Positions 32,060-44,206 are shown, counted from the stretch's first letter. The stretch is 64,000 nucleotides of DNA from Papio anubis (GCF_008728515.1 NC_044980.1:61935590-61999589); one strand, 5' to 3'. Made by a program: numbers and translations. The notes: a model not told the origin generated them from the sequence alone.

Positions 32060-32170
32060 AAGAAAAGCACTGACTTGAATTTTAATCCTAGCTTTGCCAC
32101 TCACTGGTTGTGTGTCACTGGGACAGTCTCTCAGTCTCAATTTACTTATCTGCAAAATGATGGAGTTGAA
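32060..32170 (+). mobile_element. MIR-type fragment, sense
   Basis: TTTTAATCCTAGCTTTGCCAC, TCACTGGTTGTGTGTCACTGG and TTACTTATCTGCAAAATGA match the MIR core, with high divergence. Confidence 0.65.
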
Positions 32171-32686
32171 CTAGCTTATCAACAAGGTACTTCTTTATTT
32201 AATACTCCATTACTCTATTTCAAAACTATGATTTCCAATTTAGTTTTGTAACAGAGTTTTTGGCTTGAGCCAATAATATTGAGTTACACTTAATTTTTGT
32301 TAATAATCTGCTCTTTCTTTTTTCCAAGTAGTCTCACATCTTCTTGGCAAACAAAAATTCCAGAGAGAAGTTTGGCTGGGTGATGGACACCGTGATTTCT
32401 GCAATCCCAGTTGACTCACAATGCCATTAAGGGATTGAACTGCCATCACCCATGCTGAGAAACAGTTCTTGCAGAGATATGAAGAGGGAGAAGAGAACAT
32501 GAGAAAAGGCACCAGAAATGTGCCTTTTATTTCTACTGATCAGCATCCATGTCAGTGAGGAAACAACAGACTGTGGACCCCAGAAATTTTCAAAAGTTCA
32601 AGCATCCTTATATTAGGTATTAACATATATTACATACAAATCCCAAATCATTGTTTTTGTTGTTGTGCTGTCTTTTATTCTACTAC

Positions 32687-32694
32687 ATTTGCAT
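32687..32694 (+). promoter_or_regulatory. Isolated octamer ATTTGCAT
   Basis: A perfect octamer in CTACATTTGCATGCAG, in unique sequence 3.4 kb upstream of the CD180 start codon. Alone it could be chance. It gains interest from the nearby triple cluster. Confidence 0.35.
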
Positions 32695-32895
32695 GCAGTT
32701 CATCCCTTGTGGTCAGCTGTCTCCCTATGGGTGACCCCATAGAACTATCCAATTTCCTGTCTGGTAAGGCCCATACATTCCCTTCCTTTTTGCCATGTAT
32801 TTATAATCTGGGAGTGATTTGGGGTTCTAGGATACCTTATTTGGCTCTTCAAGCTCTTTCCTGGTGATAACTCAAAGGCTAATGTACTTTCTTTC

Positions 32896-33189
32896 TTTTT
32901 TTTTTTTTTGAGACGGAGTCTCACTCTGTCACCCAGGCTGGAGTGCAGTGGTGTGATCTTGGCTCACTGCAAACTCCGCCTCCCGGATTCATGCCATTCT
33001 CCTGCCTCAGCATCCCCAGCAGCTGGGACTACAGGCACACGGCGCCAAGCCTGGCTAATTTTCTGTATTTTTAGTAGAGATGGGGTTTTACCATTCACAG
33101 CATGGTCTTGATCTCCTGACCTTGTGATCCACCCGCCTCGGCCTCCCAAAGTGCTGGGATTACAGGCGTGAGCCCCTGCGCCCAGCCAA
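32896..33189 (-). mobile_element. AluY-like, antisense, with perfect 17-bp target duplication
   Basis: It runs from T14 and GAGACGGAGTCTCACTCTGTC to GAGCCCCTGCGCCCAGCC. CTAATGTACTTTCTTTC occurs perfectly at 32,879-32,895 and 33,190-33,206. The intact duplication suggests a fairly recent insertion. Confidence 0.95.
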
Positions 33190-33432
33190 CTAATGTACTT
33201 TCTTTCAAGGACGTGCAAACCAGAATATGCTTTTGTGATCTAAGTTTAGCAAAAAGCTAGATGTTTTTAAAATAATTTCATTAGGGAATTAAAACAATAA
33301 TTTATATTATATCTTATAGGCACCAGTTGGTAGTAAAATGACCTATATTTTTCCCCTCTGTACGTTTAGTTGTAGTTCTGCTTTTTGTTCAAGCCTACTT
33401 TAGTACATTCCTGCCTCCAGATGGTTAAGTTT

Positions 33433-33440
33433 ATTTGCAT
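33433..33440 (+). promoter_or_regulatory. Isolated octamer ATTTGCAT
   Basis: A perfect octamer in GTTTATTTGCATCTAAA, 4.1 kb upstream of the CD180 start codon. It may be chance. Confidence 0.3.
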
Positions 33441-33534
33441 CTAAAATTTAACGTGAATATTTTAAATATTGTATGGCAATTTTACTCTTTATTGTTATAT
33501 TTCCCAATGTATGCTTGTTTATTTTATTTTATTA

Positions 33535-33827
33535 TTGTTATTTTTTCAGACGAAGTCTTGCTCTGTCACCCCGGCTGGAGTGCATTTGTTCAATCTCAGC
33601 TCACTGAAACCTTGCCTCCCAGGTTCAAGTGATTCTCCTGCCTCAGCCTCCTGAGTAGCTGGGATTACAGGTGTGTGCCACCATGCCCAGCTAATTTTTG
33701 TATTTTTAGTACAGATGGGGTTTCACTATGTTGGCCAGGCTGGTCTTGAACTTCTGACCTCAGGTGATCCACCTGCCCAAGCCTCCCAAAATGCTGGGAT
33801 TACAGGTGTGAGCCACCATGCCTGTCC
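33535..33827 (-). mobile_element. Alu (S-type), antisense
   Basis: It runs ACGAAGTCTTGCTCTGTCAC to GAGCCACCATGCCTGTCC, with all landmarks in reverse order. The head of its T-tail has turned into TTATTTTATTATTG. Confidence 0.9.
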
Positions 33828-33829
33828 TG

Positions 33830-34729
33830 TTTTTTTTAATCAAATTATTATAGCCCAAGGTTCAGAGCCATAAGGGCCCAAAATCAAGCCCATCTCTCTC
33901 TGAGGGTTATTGTTGTGTGCTTCATGAGTGCACCAGAACAAAGCCATCTGTTCCTCTACTCTTGCCTTCTTGTCATGCTGCTTATGCTTCTGTCTTTGTG
34001 GTTAATGATACTTGTGAGGCCACCAAGCTAGACAGAGCAAGTGATGGTGATGCTCCTCTCACACCTTGAGAGGAAACAGGGCTCTCCTCATGTCTAGCTT
34101 GAATTTATAGGGGAAGAAAGACTTTTCCTCTACCCTCTTTGGTTCTCAGACTGGAGCCTGTGAATTGAACTGACAAAAGACAGATTAACAGGAGAAAAAG
34201 CATAATAATTTTATTTGATGTTAATATTTTTATGTGGCACAAGGGCTTCCTAGAAAGACAGGAAGATCCCAAAGAGGCGGTTAGACCCAGAGGATTACAT
34301 ACCATTTTAACAAAGAGCAATCAATTGTGGAGATGTCACAAGAAAAGGAAAAAGGGATTTGAGCTAGGAGCAGTAAATTGTGGGAAAGTGACTGGGAAAT
34401 ATATGGGGAAATTAATGAAAGGTAAGGGTTAAGTAAGGTCTGTTTTGACTCCTTGTCTCCAGTGATAAGAATATTCTCTTATTCCTGGTACAGGAATAGC
34501 ACCTGTCTCATGGGAAAGTTATGTCCTGTTTTTATGTAAAAATGGGGAGGGCAGGAAGTCTCCCCTGCATCTGCAATTTCTCAGTTATGTTCAGGTCAGA
34601 GTAATCAACACATCAAAGTGGTGTATTTTGGGGTGTTATGTTCTGTTCCCCTTCAATTTCGAGCTCAACTGTGTACTTTTGAAGCTGGACAGGCTTGTGA
34701 TGCTGACCCTTATCCAGAATTTGACTATT
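33830..34729. other. Unclassified sequence, probably an old interspersed repeat in part
   Basis: The stretch GACTGGAGCCTGTGAATTGAA, CTGACAAAAGACAGATTAACA and GGAGAAAAAGCATAATAAT near 34.15-34.2 kb feels like a dispersed repeat of LTR type that I cannot name. No gene is seen. Confidence 0.3.
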
Positions 34730-34739
34730 TCTCTGCACT

Positions 34740-35049
34740 TTTTTGTTTGTTTGTTTGTTTGTTTGAGATAGAGTTTCACTCTTGTTGCCCAGGCTGGAGT
34801 ATGATGGTGCAATCTTGGCTCACTGCAACCTCTGCTACCTGGGTTCAAGCAATTCTCCTGCCTCAGTCTCACAAGTAGCTGGGATTATAGGTGCCCATCA
34901 TCATGCCCAACTAATTTTTTGTATTTTTAGTAGATACAGGGTTTCACCATGTTGGCCAGGCTGGTCTTGAACTCCTGACCTCAGGTGATCTGCCCGCCTC
35001 GAGCTCCCAAAGTGCTGGTTTTATCAGCGTGAGCCACGACTCCCAGTCC
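34740..35049 (-). mobile_element. Alu (S-type), antisense, with target duplication
   Basis: A TTTG-repeat tail leads to GAGATAGAGTTTCACTCTTG and the element ends GTGAGCCACGACTCCCAGTC. TCTCTGCACT occurs directly before (34,730-34,739) and after it (35,050-35,059). Confidence 0.92.
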
Positions 35050-35059
35050 TCTCTGCACT

Positions 35060-36375
35060 ATTATTGGCGCTGCTGCCAATGCCACCACCAACAGTGCAAG
35101 CATAGTATCTTCACATTGACATAGAGATTTTTTTTGTGACAGAGGTGAGCTGTCTAAGTCCTTTCATGCCTCTGAGCCCAAATTTTCTTGGCTTCCATAC
35201 TCAGGGGAAGGGGAGGTCTTTACTTGTCTGATCCAAGGACGTTTGCACTCCCTGCCCCAGGATTTACCTCTTTCCAAGATGAGTGATATTGGAAATATTC
35301 ATTCTCTGGGCTTTCATTATAGCAATTTGAAAACTATCTGATGTTGGAACATTCCCCAAATCTGGGTTTCAGTATTTTTTTGTGGTCATCCAGTTACATA
35401 TATATAGTTCTGAAAATATGTGTAGCATGATAGAATATTTGTCAGGCTTTAACTTTCAATTAACCATAACATCAGTGCCATTCACTAACTTCTCTTTCAT
35501 CTGATGCATTTTTTGAAGGCAGAAATGTTAAAGGCATCCTTAGGGTTTTTCTCTCAAACTGTAAATGAATGTAATATTAACAGGAACTGAGATACAGGGA
35601 CTAGAGTGAGTATAGGGCTGGGAATTGGGATTCTGAGATAAACTCTCAACTCTGAAATAAAGTAACTTCAATAGTGGTGCATTAAAATCAGAAATTTTAA
35701 GCTAAAAATAAGTTTTAAAATAATCTAATCCAACCCTATCATTTTTTCATTAAGAATGTAAATGAACAACCTATCAGTCTTAACAGTCCCAATAGTTGAG
35801 ATTACTTATATTATTATTCAACTTACTTATATTATTATTTACTTTTAGCCCTTCAGGAACATTTTTCACATCTTGTCTTATGTCAGGCTTTTTACTGTAA
35901 GCATTGTATTAGATTAAATTCCCACGGCCCTTTACAGTGAGCGTGGGAGGAAAGGATTGCCCAATCTAGCTAAGAGTAGGCAACAACTTCCGTAAATGGC
36001 AATGTGTCATCCTTCCTTCATTCTAGTGAACCTCAGAAATGTCCCATCAGTATGACTGGGAGCATTTGTTGCAGGCAGGATGGGGTAAGGGAACCTTTTG
36101 TTTGTTCCTCTGCTCGGTGTGCAGCCCTGTCTTCCACTCGTGAGCAGGATTAGCAGCAGACAAGAGTTCAACAGCCTTTATGGGTTTCCATCTTCAGACA
36201 CAGATACCTATTTTACCTTGGACATGTCATTAGACCCTAAGTGTTTCAACTTCTTCTACAAAAGAGAAATACTACCTCCCCTGCTTACCTCTGAAGAGTG
36301 CTCGTGAAAGAAAGGACTATAGAGAATAACCCGTAAAGGACTATAAAGAATTATTTTTATTTTATTTACTAAATT
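35060..36375. other. Unique intergenic sequence
   Basis: About 1.3 kb. A 21-base unit (TTACTTATATTATTATT) is duplicated near 35.80-35.85 kb, and AAAGGACTATA is duplicated near 36.31-36.35 kb. No gene or clear transposon seen. Confidence 0.4.
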
Positions 36376-36388
36376 TTTTTTTTTTTTT

Positions 36389-36690
36389 GGCTGGGCATAG
36401 TAGCTCGTGCCTGTAATCCCAGCACTTTGGGAGGCTGAAACAGGCAGATTGCCTGAGTTCAGGAGTCCCAGACCAGCCTGGGCACCATGGCAAAACCCTG
36501 TCTCTACAAAAAATACAAGAATTAGCCAGGCGTGGAGGCGAATGCCTGTGGTCCCAGCTACTTGGGGGGCTGAAGCAAGAGGATCGCCTGAGCCCAGGAG
36601 GTCGAGGCTGCAGTGAGCTGGGATTGCACCACTGCACTCCAGCCTGAGTGACAGAGTGAGCTCCTGTCTCTAAAAAAAAAAAAAAAATTG
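36389..36690 (+). mobile_element. Alu, full length, preceded by a T-run
   Basis: It begins GGCTGGGCATAGTAGCTCGTG and ends in an A15 tail. CGCCTGAGCCCAGGAGGTCGA gives a J/S character. A T16 run lies just before its head. Confidence 0.88.
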
Positions 36691-36704
36691 CAAAATTAGT
36701 AATT

Positions 36705-36834
36705 AAAAAAATTTTTTAGAGGTAGAGTTCTTGCTGTGTTCCAGACTGGTCTTGAACTCCTGGCCTCAGGTGATCCTCCTGCCTCGGCCTCCTGAGTAGC
36801 TGGGATTATGGGCATGAGCCACCATGCTTGGCAA
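36705..36834 (-). mobile_element. Alu monomer fragment, antisense
   Basis: TTTTTTAGAGGTAGAGTTCTTG, CTGGTCTTGAACTCCTGGCC and GAGCCACCATGCTTGGC make one monomer of about 130 bases, close to the tail of the preceding Alu in opposite orientation. Confidence 0.75.
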
Positions 36835-36959
36835 GAATTACATGTTATTTCTAGCATAAAGCATGTGTGAGTGACCAGGCTGATTTATTGTCCATATTCA
36901 GTTTGTGATTTTAAGGAGCAGCTCCTCAGGAGGCAAAGTAAAAGGAAGAGCAAAAATAA

Positions 36960-37165
36960 AATGTATGTAGGGAATACATACTATATACCAGGTACTCTTG
37001 TAGACACTTGATTTGCATTATCACAAGTAATTTCAGAACTACTTGTTGATGTAGGTCCTATTTTTATCCCGTATCTATAGATGAGTACACCAAGGTTAGG
37101 GTGGTTCAGAAATACATGCAAGGTTGCAGGTCAGAAAGTGGAAGTTCCAGGGCTCCTAACTCTCT
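36960..37165 (-). mobile_element. MIR, antisense (degraded)
   Basis: ACCAGGTACTCTTGTAGACAC, TTTTTATCCCGTATCTATAGA and AGGTTGCAGGTCAGAAAGTGG keep the antisense MIR order. Confidence 0.6.
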
Positions 37166-40100
37166 CTGTCTGATCCCAGACTCACTCTTGCTCCCCACCA
37201 TACTGCTTCTCAAGAAATCCCCTTGCTTGTAGTGGAAAGAATCCCAGAACCCCAGCCATATGGCAGGAAATGTGTTCAGCGCGGACTTCTCAGGCGCTCA
37301 GGTTTGCATTCAGGCCCTCCCAGTTTGCGGTCCTCTGTGGGGATTCTTTCTGGCACTTATCTGACAACCACATTTCATAGGATGGAGAGGGTATTTGGAA
37401 GAGATGTCAGCCTTAGAAATTTAATCAGCTGGGCCAAAAGCAATCAAGATGCCATCTGGACAGGCTCTGACTTCCTGCCCAGAAGATAAAGACATCTGGA
37501 CTTAGTAAATGCCAAGGACATGCTGACTTGGTCCCCAGGCCCGTGGGCCACTCCTTGCTTCAAGCAGATGTATTTTCTTAATTGCACAGAATCTACGGAC
37601 TCTGAGCTACTGCCGGGACCACTGAGTGCCTATTGCTGTTGACCACCAAAGTAAACACTGCAAGCTGTAGTGACTTTCCAGTACTAAGGAGACGGAGTGA
37701 CTGCAAAGGCCACAGTAAATAGGACTCTTTAATGACAGGGCAGGAGGAGGCTGCCCTAGGCCCAATTTATTGTTGATACAGAGTCTCTGAATTAGGGCAT
37801 ATGATGACTGCTGATCGTTAAGTAGGGCTGCGAGGAAATGTTTGTACATATGAAGAAGCTAATTAAGGTGGCTTGCCAGGTCTACATACTCAATCTCTGC
37901 TTATTGAGGCTTCTTCCTTCGGTGAGGGAGGCTCTCTCCAATCACGGAAGATCTCCAGCAGTCAGCCTGCATGTGAGTGCCCTGGGCAGAATATGAAGGG
38001 GCTTGGGGACAAGCTTGGGAACTAGAAGTAAATGGTTAAGATTTTACAGAGGGCTTTTATTGTGGCAATATCTGAACATTTGCACATATTTTCTAAACAT
38101 CTTTCTAGAGATGACTTGAATCTCACATACCTGTTTCTGTCTATTTTAAAGCAGAGTTTGGGTCCTTCCAATAAGTGCCCAAAGCCACCAAATTTGGTAT
38201 AGCTGGGACCAAAATGCTTTGCTTTCCCCAATAACTTCCCCAGAGAAAAGTGCTACTCGCTCTAAGTAGACTCGTGAGATTTCCGTTTTATAAATAACAC
38301 TGATCAAAACTATTGTAAATAGTTCTCTTTCAGCTCCTGCATGGCTGGAACATATGTAAGATTTTTAGGTTTTTGAGATTTGCTAGTTTGGGTCAATTTA
38401 CATTTGGGAGTTTTAATTTCAAAACAATAAAAAATACTGTGTCTCTGAATGTTTCCCATGCTTTCAATTCTAGCCTAAGTTCTGGAAACAACTATCCTTT
38501 CTGACTTAAGAACAAAACCAAAGCAGCGCCCAATCGCAGAAATGTATCACTTTATTATATGGAGATTGATGGAGAGTTGGTCAAAACCTTGCTCAATCCC
38601 TCTGACATCCGTGCTCAGGAAAACACATCTTCATAATTTTTCTTTGATTTTTATAGGTTGCATTTGTTTCTTTACCTGTCATTCATTTCATTCGATTGCA
38701 TTTTCTTTCTGAAAGTCTTTTTCCTGTAAGGCCGGTTTGGTCAGCATTCAGTTCTTGCTTTAATTGGGCCTATCTCTTTAAGTTTTCGTCCCTTCAGATT
38801 TTTATATTCTTTTTTATTGTTGAATCGCACTTTAAGCTGTGGCTTTACATTATCGTACCTTCCCATTTGTTCCTCATTCACCAGAACTTTGTTTCTGTGG
38901 GATCATCATCTTTCTTGGTCTGTGGAAGGCCCAGGTAGCACCCATTTGTTTTCTTCCCTCAGTGTCTCGTTGGGGCCCACTCATCTGAGTCCTTGGGGTT
39001 GCTCAGATGCCTGATCATCTCTGCAGCCAGCATCATCAAAGAGGAAACCTGCCTGAGATCCCGGCTCTGAGCTTATTCCAGTTCAGGGTCTGGGACCTAG
39101 TGGCCAGCTGAGGCACCATGGGATGTGTTTGTAGGAGGTAAGTCAGGGAGTGGTGGGCTCCAGCCCCCTGAGATGTGACATGCCCCACAGCCCTGACATT
39201 GGCCAAGGCGGTAGGCAGTTCACCTCTGAGGTGGGGCAATTCTAGCTTTTTGACTTTTTTTTCCCCCAAATGAGATGCGAGATATGGAGCCTGTAGAGAA
39301 GAAAATAAGAAACTAAGAACTGGTGTGTCTCGGGTTTTCAACCAGAGAAAAAATCCAGTTTATATTGCAGAATAAGCGTATACCATGATAAGACCAGCCA
39401 TAAACAGACATTAAGGTAGAGAAAAAGTCCTTACAGAGAGATACCATCAGCAATGGCCAAGTATGGTGATATTCTAACATTCTAGTTTCAAATTCTAGCA
39501 TAGTTTTTCTCGTTGGAACATAATTACTGTAGTTCCTGTTGCAGTCTATAATTAATGAACAAACAAAAAAAGAAGTAAAAAGAGGAAATTCTAAAATTCC
39601 TCTTTTTCCTGTTCCCACCTTCTAAGTATGGTTTAATATGCTTTAAACAAATCTACCATAACAATTTTAATTTGTAGAACTGGTAAACATTATTCTATCA
39701 AAGGACTCATATTATTTGTGACTGTGCTCACAGAATGGAGTTCCTTGTAGAATTTCTTTAAACTGTAACAAACCTGGTGCAGGTTTTTGATGACTTGATT
39801 TTTAAAAATGTAACTACACATATCTTGGCTGTATAAAGCAAGGCAGACTTGTAACTTTGAAACATGCACATTAAATAGCCAAGAGTCAATAAAGAAACTG
39901 AACAAATGACAAAAAATGTTTGCTTCAAGTGAGTCAGTCGTGTCAAAACTACTCTCAGAATTGATTTGGAGATAGCCCAGGCTGTGGTTTTCAGAGAAAC
40001 CTGTATAGCCGGGTGGGGCACTGTGGTTCGGTAGTTTCTGGAGAGGTCAAAATGTGAAGTCAAAATGGTGTGCTCATATGGGAAATGACTGAGCTCCATT

Positions 40101-40454
40101 GCAATTCAGACCTATGACAGGGGGTTAAGGCACCTGCTAGCCCCAGGCCTCCAGCTCTGTGTGGATGCAGTGGAACTGGATACTTGAAGATCTGGTTGTT
40201 TTCCAGGGCAGGAGATGGCCTGCTCCCAATCCAGAATTCTACCAAGAAAATAGCCTGGCCATGGCCTACACTTCCCAAATAGGTGCACTTTTCTTTTTGG
40301 ATTGTCACCTTTTGGAAAAAAAAATACATACTTTCATCAGCAGAATTGAATTTGGAAGGTTGCTGATGTTTTTTAAATTCGTAGAATATGAAGCATTTAC
40401 CATCTTCATAAGAAAGTTCATTAAAATACTACCTTTTATCCGCCTCTCGTCTGA
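37166..40454. other. Unique intergenic sequence, 3.3 kb
   Basis: This is one of the longest repeat-poor stretches in the 5' flank of CD180. I see only short frames on both strands, none with family resemblance. It may hold regulatory sequence. It cannot be judged further by eye. Confidence 0.4.
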
Positions 40455-40665
40455 GAAATGAATATCTAGCACATAGTGCTTATTATTGCCAGGTACTGTT
40501 CTAAGTATTTCAGAGATGCAAACTAATGCAACCCTATGCCTAGACTCTGAGTAGTCTTTTCTAGGCAAATAAACACAAGGAAGCTAAGTAAATTGCCCAA
40601 GGTCATTCACTATGTGGATGGGCTGGGGCTTGAACCTAGGGAGTCTGGCCCCAGAGATCAAACAA
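40455..40665 (-). mobile_element. MIR, antisense
   Basis: CAGGTACTGTTCTAAGTATTT, AAATTGCCCAAGGTCATTCAC and GGGGCTTGAACCTAGGGAGTC, then TGGCCCCAGAGATC, are the antisense MIR landmarks in order. Confidence 0.75.
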
Positions 40666-40959
40666 GAGAAAGAAGGCATCAGGGAAGCCTGAAGAAGGGG
40701 GAAAAAACCCACCAGAACGACCAGTTTTGCTCAATGCTTTGAAGAAAACTTTGAATTCTGTCTCCTTCCTTGCCCATGAAAAATGTCCATTTATTTATAC
40801 TTGGGGTCAAGGGCAGAGCAAGGTGGGAGAGTGCCAGCCTGATGCTCTGTGACCCCACCCCAGCCTCATCCCCTAGGCTTTCTCTTATGCAGTGCTCTCC
40901 CAGGCTCTGTCATCTCCTTAAACATGGGTCTCCTTGCCTGGGCGAACCCTGCACATCCT

Positions 40960-41120
40960 TCTGAGCAGCGCTGCCCAATAGAAATGGGAGCCGCATATGC
41001 AACTGTAAGTTTTCTATTAGCCCATCTTAAAAATGTAGAAAGAAAAAAAAAATCACCAAACAAATCTGTCATTGCTTTCTTCTTCCACATTTTGCTTTTT
41101 AAACTTGTGTTTTATTTTTA
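40960..41120 (+). mobile_element. hAT-type DNA transposon fossil, left piece
   Basis: GCAGCGCTGCCCAATAGAAAT is the typical end of a MER-type hAT element, followed by GTAAGTTTTCTATTAGCCC and an A-rich stretch. The rest of the same element seems to resume at about 41.64 kb. Confidence 0.5.
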
Positions 41121-41305
41121 AGTTTTTTACTTTAAAAAAAATTCCCAAAAAGTAGACAGAAAACAGCTCCTGGAAGAATTTACAACCAACTGCATCGGGG
41201 TCTGGGAAATTGGACCAGGGTGGGGATGAGTGGACGGGAAGGGGTCCACTGTAGTCACTGCAGCCTCACTGGAAGACCAAGAGAGCGGGGACTCTTCAGT
41301 CAAAA

Positions 41306-41328
41306 GGGAGACAGGGAGGGGAAGTGGG
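41306..41328 (+). other. G-quadruplex motif
   Basis: Four G-runs (GGG, GGG, GGGG, GGG) with loops of 5, 1 and 4 bases, in a polypurine stretch. Confidence 0.7.
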
Positions 41329-41449
41329 AGGAGGGAGAGGAGGTGGGAGTAGTGTGGTTGGAGGAGACGAACAGAAAATAAAATGTCATTGTTGTCTGCT
41401 TGAATCCAGAGAAAAATACCTGACCGTGTATGGAGGGAGGATGCCCCAA

Positions 41450-41472
41450 GGGGAGGGAGGGGATCTGGAGGG
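41450..41472 (+). other. Second G-quadruplex motif
   Basis: Runs GGGG, GGG, GGGG and GGG with loops of 1, 1 and 7 bases, 120 bases after the first. Short loops favour stable folding. Confidence 0.75.
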
Positions 41473-41639
41473 AAGCAGGGTAGGGAGGACGCCCTGAGAC
41501 CCTGGGCAGGCCCTGGTGGAGGAAGCGGGCAGGGGCCTCCGGGATTGTGGGACACAGTAGCTATTGTGTTCTTGTGCCATCACCCTGTGTGTTCCCAGAG
41601 CAGCTCCTTGCTTCATTTTGCTTTATCTTAATAGATGAC

Positions 41640-42065
41640 ATGGCAGTCCTCCCTGCCCCAAAGTGAAAAATTAATTAATTTCAGGAATATATTTTATTTA
41701 ACTCAATATATCAAAATATTATTGCAATCATATAAAATCAATGTAACTGATGTGAAATATTAATGAGATGTTTACCTTCTGACTTCATATTGTGTCTTCA
41801 AAACCCAGGGCTTGTTTTACATTTCCATCACATCTCAATGTTGGCACTATGCTGACACTGGAAATATTTGATCTGTATTTAGATTTCATAAAATTCATAG
41901 CTAAAACACTAGATTCACATAACCAAGTTGTTCCAGGCACACTTAAAAGTTTTTCAACCACTGAATCAAGTACTAATGTTTAATGTTTAAACAAGTTAAA
42001 ATGAAATAAAATTTAATATTCAGTTTCTCAGTCTCCATTTCAAGTGTTCGAGAGGCACACGTGAG
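41640..42065 (+). mobile_element. hAT-type DNA transposon fossil, right piece
   Basis: ATTTTATTTAACTCAATATAT, AAAATATTATTGCAATCATAT, AATATTAATGAGATGTTTACC and CCATCACATCTCAATGTTGG continue the body of the element that begins at 40.96 kb, ending TTTCAAGTGTTCGAGAGGCAC. The family name is uncertain. Confidence 0.5.
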
Positions 42066-42619
42066 CTGGAGAGAAATGAAACCAAATAAACACGGGTCAG
42101 TGAGTTCAGATTAAACAGCCACCTGAAATCATTATTGACTGATGACTCTTCTTGCTGGCTACCTCCGCACGGCAAACTGCAGGCAGGCCTGAAGTTTGGG
42201 TTTTCCGCATGGAGCGTTGTCAGGTTCATTCCTATACGGTAGGCAGTGACAGGAGTTAGTTTGCAAATGTTAACCCTGCCACCTAGTGACCACTTTCTGA
42301 ATGTCACTTGGAGATGATCACCTGAAAATTTGTGTTGACCTCAGCCTTGCCGCCCTTCCAGACATCTCTGAGACTTTCTCCTCCTCGGAGGCCCCATGTG
42401 GCATGGTGCTGCTGATGTGTCACAACTGTTTTGGGGCTGCGTTAGCGATCCCTGGAGAATATGCACTGAGTTATATCTCCCTTTGTTTTCCCACAAGAGT
42501 AAGGTGCTTGGAGAAAAAGGGACATGTCTCAGGAGCATCCTATGTGCCGAGGAGATGGCTTCTGTCCCCACAAGGGTTAGAGTTCCCAATTTCTCTTGTG
42601 CCTGATTCAATTGTAGCAC
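42066..42619. other. Unique intergenic sequence
   Basis: About 550 bases. Overlapping frames of up to 132 codons occur on both strands but look like chance in GC-richer DNA. Confidence 0.35.
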
Positions 42620-42765
42620 CTGAATCTTCTGTTTGTTAATATGTGTCCCTCCTCCATTGAACTGCGAAATCTGTGAGTTCAGGGACAATGTCTTTCTCAT
42701 GCTTGAGCCCCATCCCGTAATTTGGTGTCTGCCTGACAACTGTCAGGGGAATGAATGGCTGGATG
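42620..42765 (+). mobile_element. LINE-2 3' end, sense (short)
   Basis: CCATTGAACTGCGAAATCTGT, GAGTTCAGGGACAATGTCTTT and the final GGGGAATGAATGG fit the L2 tail, degraded. Confidence 0.5.
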
Positions 42766-43059
42766 GCATGGCTATAAACTCCCAGTCTGCCCAGCATTCT
42801 TGCCGTAGTTCTTCAGATGGGGCATCTTCCCTTTTCCACTCTCAAGATGAACTGTGTCATCTTTATGTTTCTTCACCCCTTAGCCTCCCCCTTCTTCCAT
42901 TACATGCTCAGCACATGCTTAGTAGATGACCTTGCCTTGAACTTTGGAAATAGAAAGCTGAAGTTAGGAACTCCTTGATTTACACCCAGCAAACCTTTTA
43001 ACCTACCTATCTGTGTGCCTACACATGCACCTGATCCTCCCTGGATGCACTGCCACGCC

Positions 43060-43250
43060 TTCCAGGTGTGCTCCGAATCCCCGGAACCACTCATCGGGAT
43101 CACCTGGGGAGCTTTGACAGTGATTGATGCCTGGGTCCCAAATCAAAAAGTCTGATGTCATTCGTCTTGGGTTTAGGCTGGGCATGGGGATTCTAGAAAA
43201 TGTCCCCAGGGGATCCTAAACTGCAGTCAGGATTGAGACCTGCTCTCTGC
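43060..43250 (+). mobile_element. MER5A-like hAT fossil
   Basis: GGAACCACTCATCGGGATCAC, CTGGGGAGCTTTGACAGTGA and GGGGATCCTAAACTGCAGTC are near the MER5A body. Confidence 0.55.
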
Positions 43251-43850
43251 ATCCTCTGTTTCTGCCTTCTCAGGCTTCAGCAAGTAGCCCCACTCTTACC
43301 TGCGTTTCCAACCATTCCGGTTTTGGATCATTTTCCAAATCATGTGCAATTGCCCTAAACTCTGCCACATGAAAATAAGAATAAAAAAAGCTTTCCTGGA
43401 TCTACTTTCTTTATGCACTTTCCAGGCCAAACTTCAAGAATAAGTCACCCACACAGGCTGTTTCTGCTTCCTCCTCATCCTTATCATAAAATGTACTCCA
43501 GATTGGATTCTGTCCCAGGGATGATCACCCTGTCATTCAAAACGACTCACCTCCCTTGGCCTCCAAGACCCCATGTTCTCCTAGTTTCTTTCTCAGGCTA
43601 CCTTTCCACCTGATCTCCCAATGTTGAGAGTCAGGACACGTGATTGGCTGTCTTTCTTTCTCACTTCACTTCCCATGGCTTTTCAGTCCCTGGGACTTTG
43701 GAACTTCAAGCCTGTGCTCAGACCATTCTGTCAGTCCCATACCTGCATATCCAAATCCCTATTTGGCCTTCCTTTCCAGAGGCGTGTGCTAGACATCTCA
43801 GATTTCATGTTCCAAATGGAATTTTAAAAAAAGTATTTTAATTTTTATTT
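43251..43850. other. Unique intergenic sequence
   Basis: About 600 bases, pyrimidine-rich. It may include a further degraded L2 segment, but the match is too weak to call. Confidence 0.3.
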
Positions 43851-44153
43851 ATTATTATTATTATTTTTGAGACAGAGTCTCACTCTGTCCCCCAGGCTGG
43901 AGTGCGGTGGCACGATCTTGGATTACTGCAACCTCCACCTCCTGGGTTCAAGCGATTCTCCTGCCTCAGCCTCCTGAGTAGCAGGGATTACAGGTGCATA
44001 CCGCCACACCCAGCTAATTTTTGTATTTTTAGGTAGAGACGAGGTTTTGCCATGTTGGCCAGGCAGGTCTTGAACTCCTCACCTCAGGTAATCCACCTGC
44101 CTCGGCCTCCCAAAATGCTGGGATTACAGGCATGAACCACCACACCTGGCCCC
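43851..44153 (-). mobile_element. Alu (S-type), antisense
   Basis: A TTATTATTATTTTT tail leads to GAGACAGAGTCTCACTCTGTC and the element ends GAACCACCACACCTGGCCC. Confidence 0.9.
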
Positions 44154-44206
44154 AGATGGAATCTTGATACACCACCCCCTGAGAACTATTGTATAATAGT
44201 TCCTAT

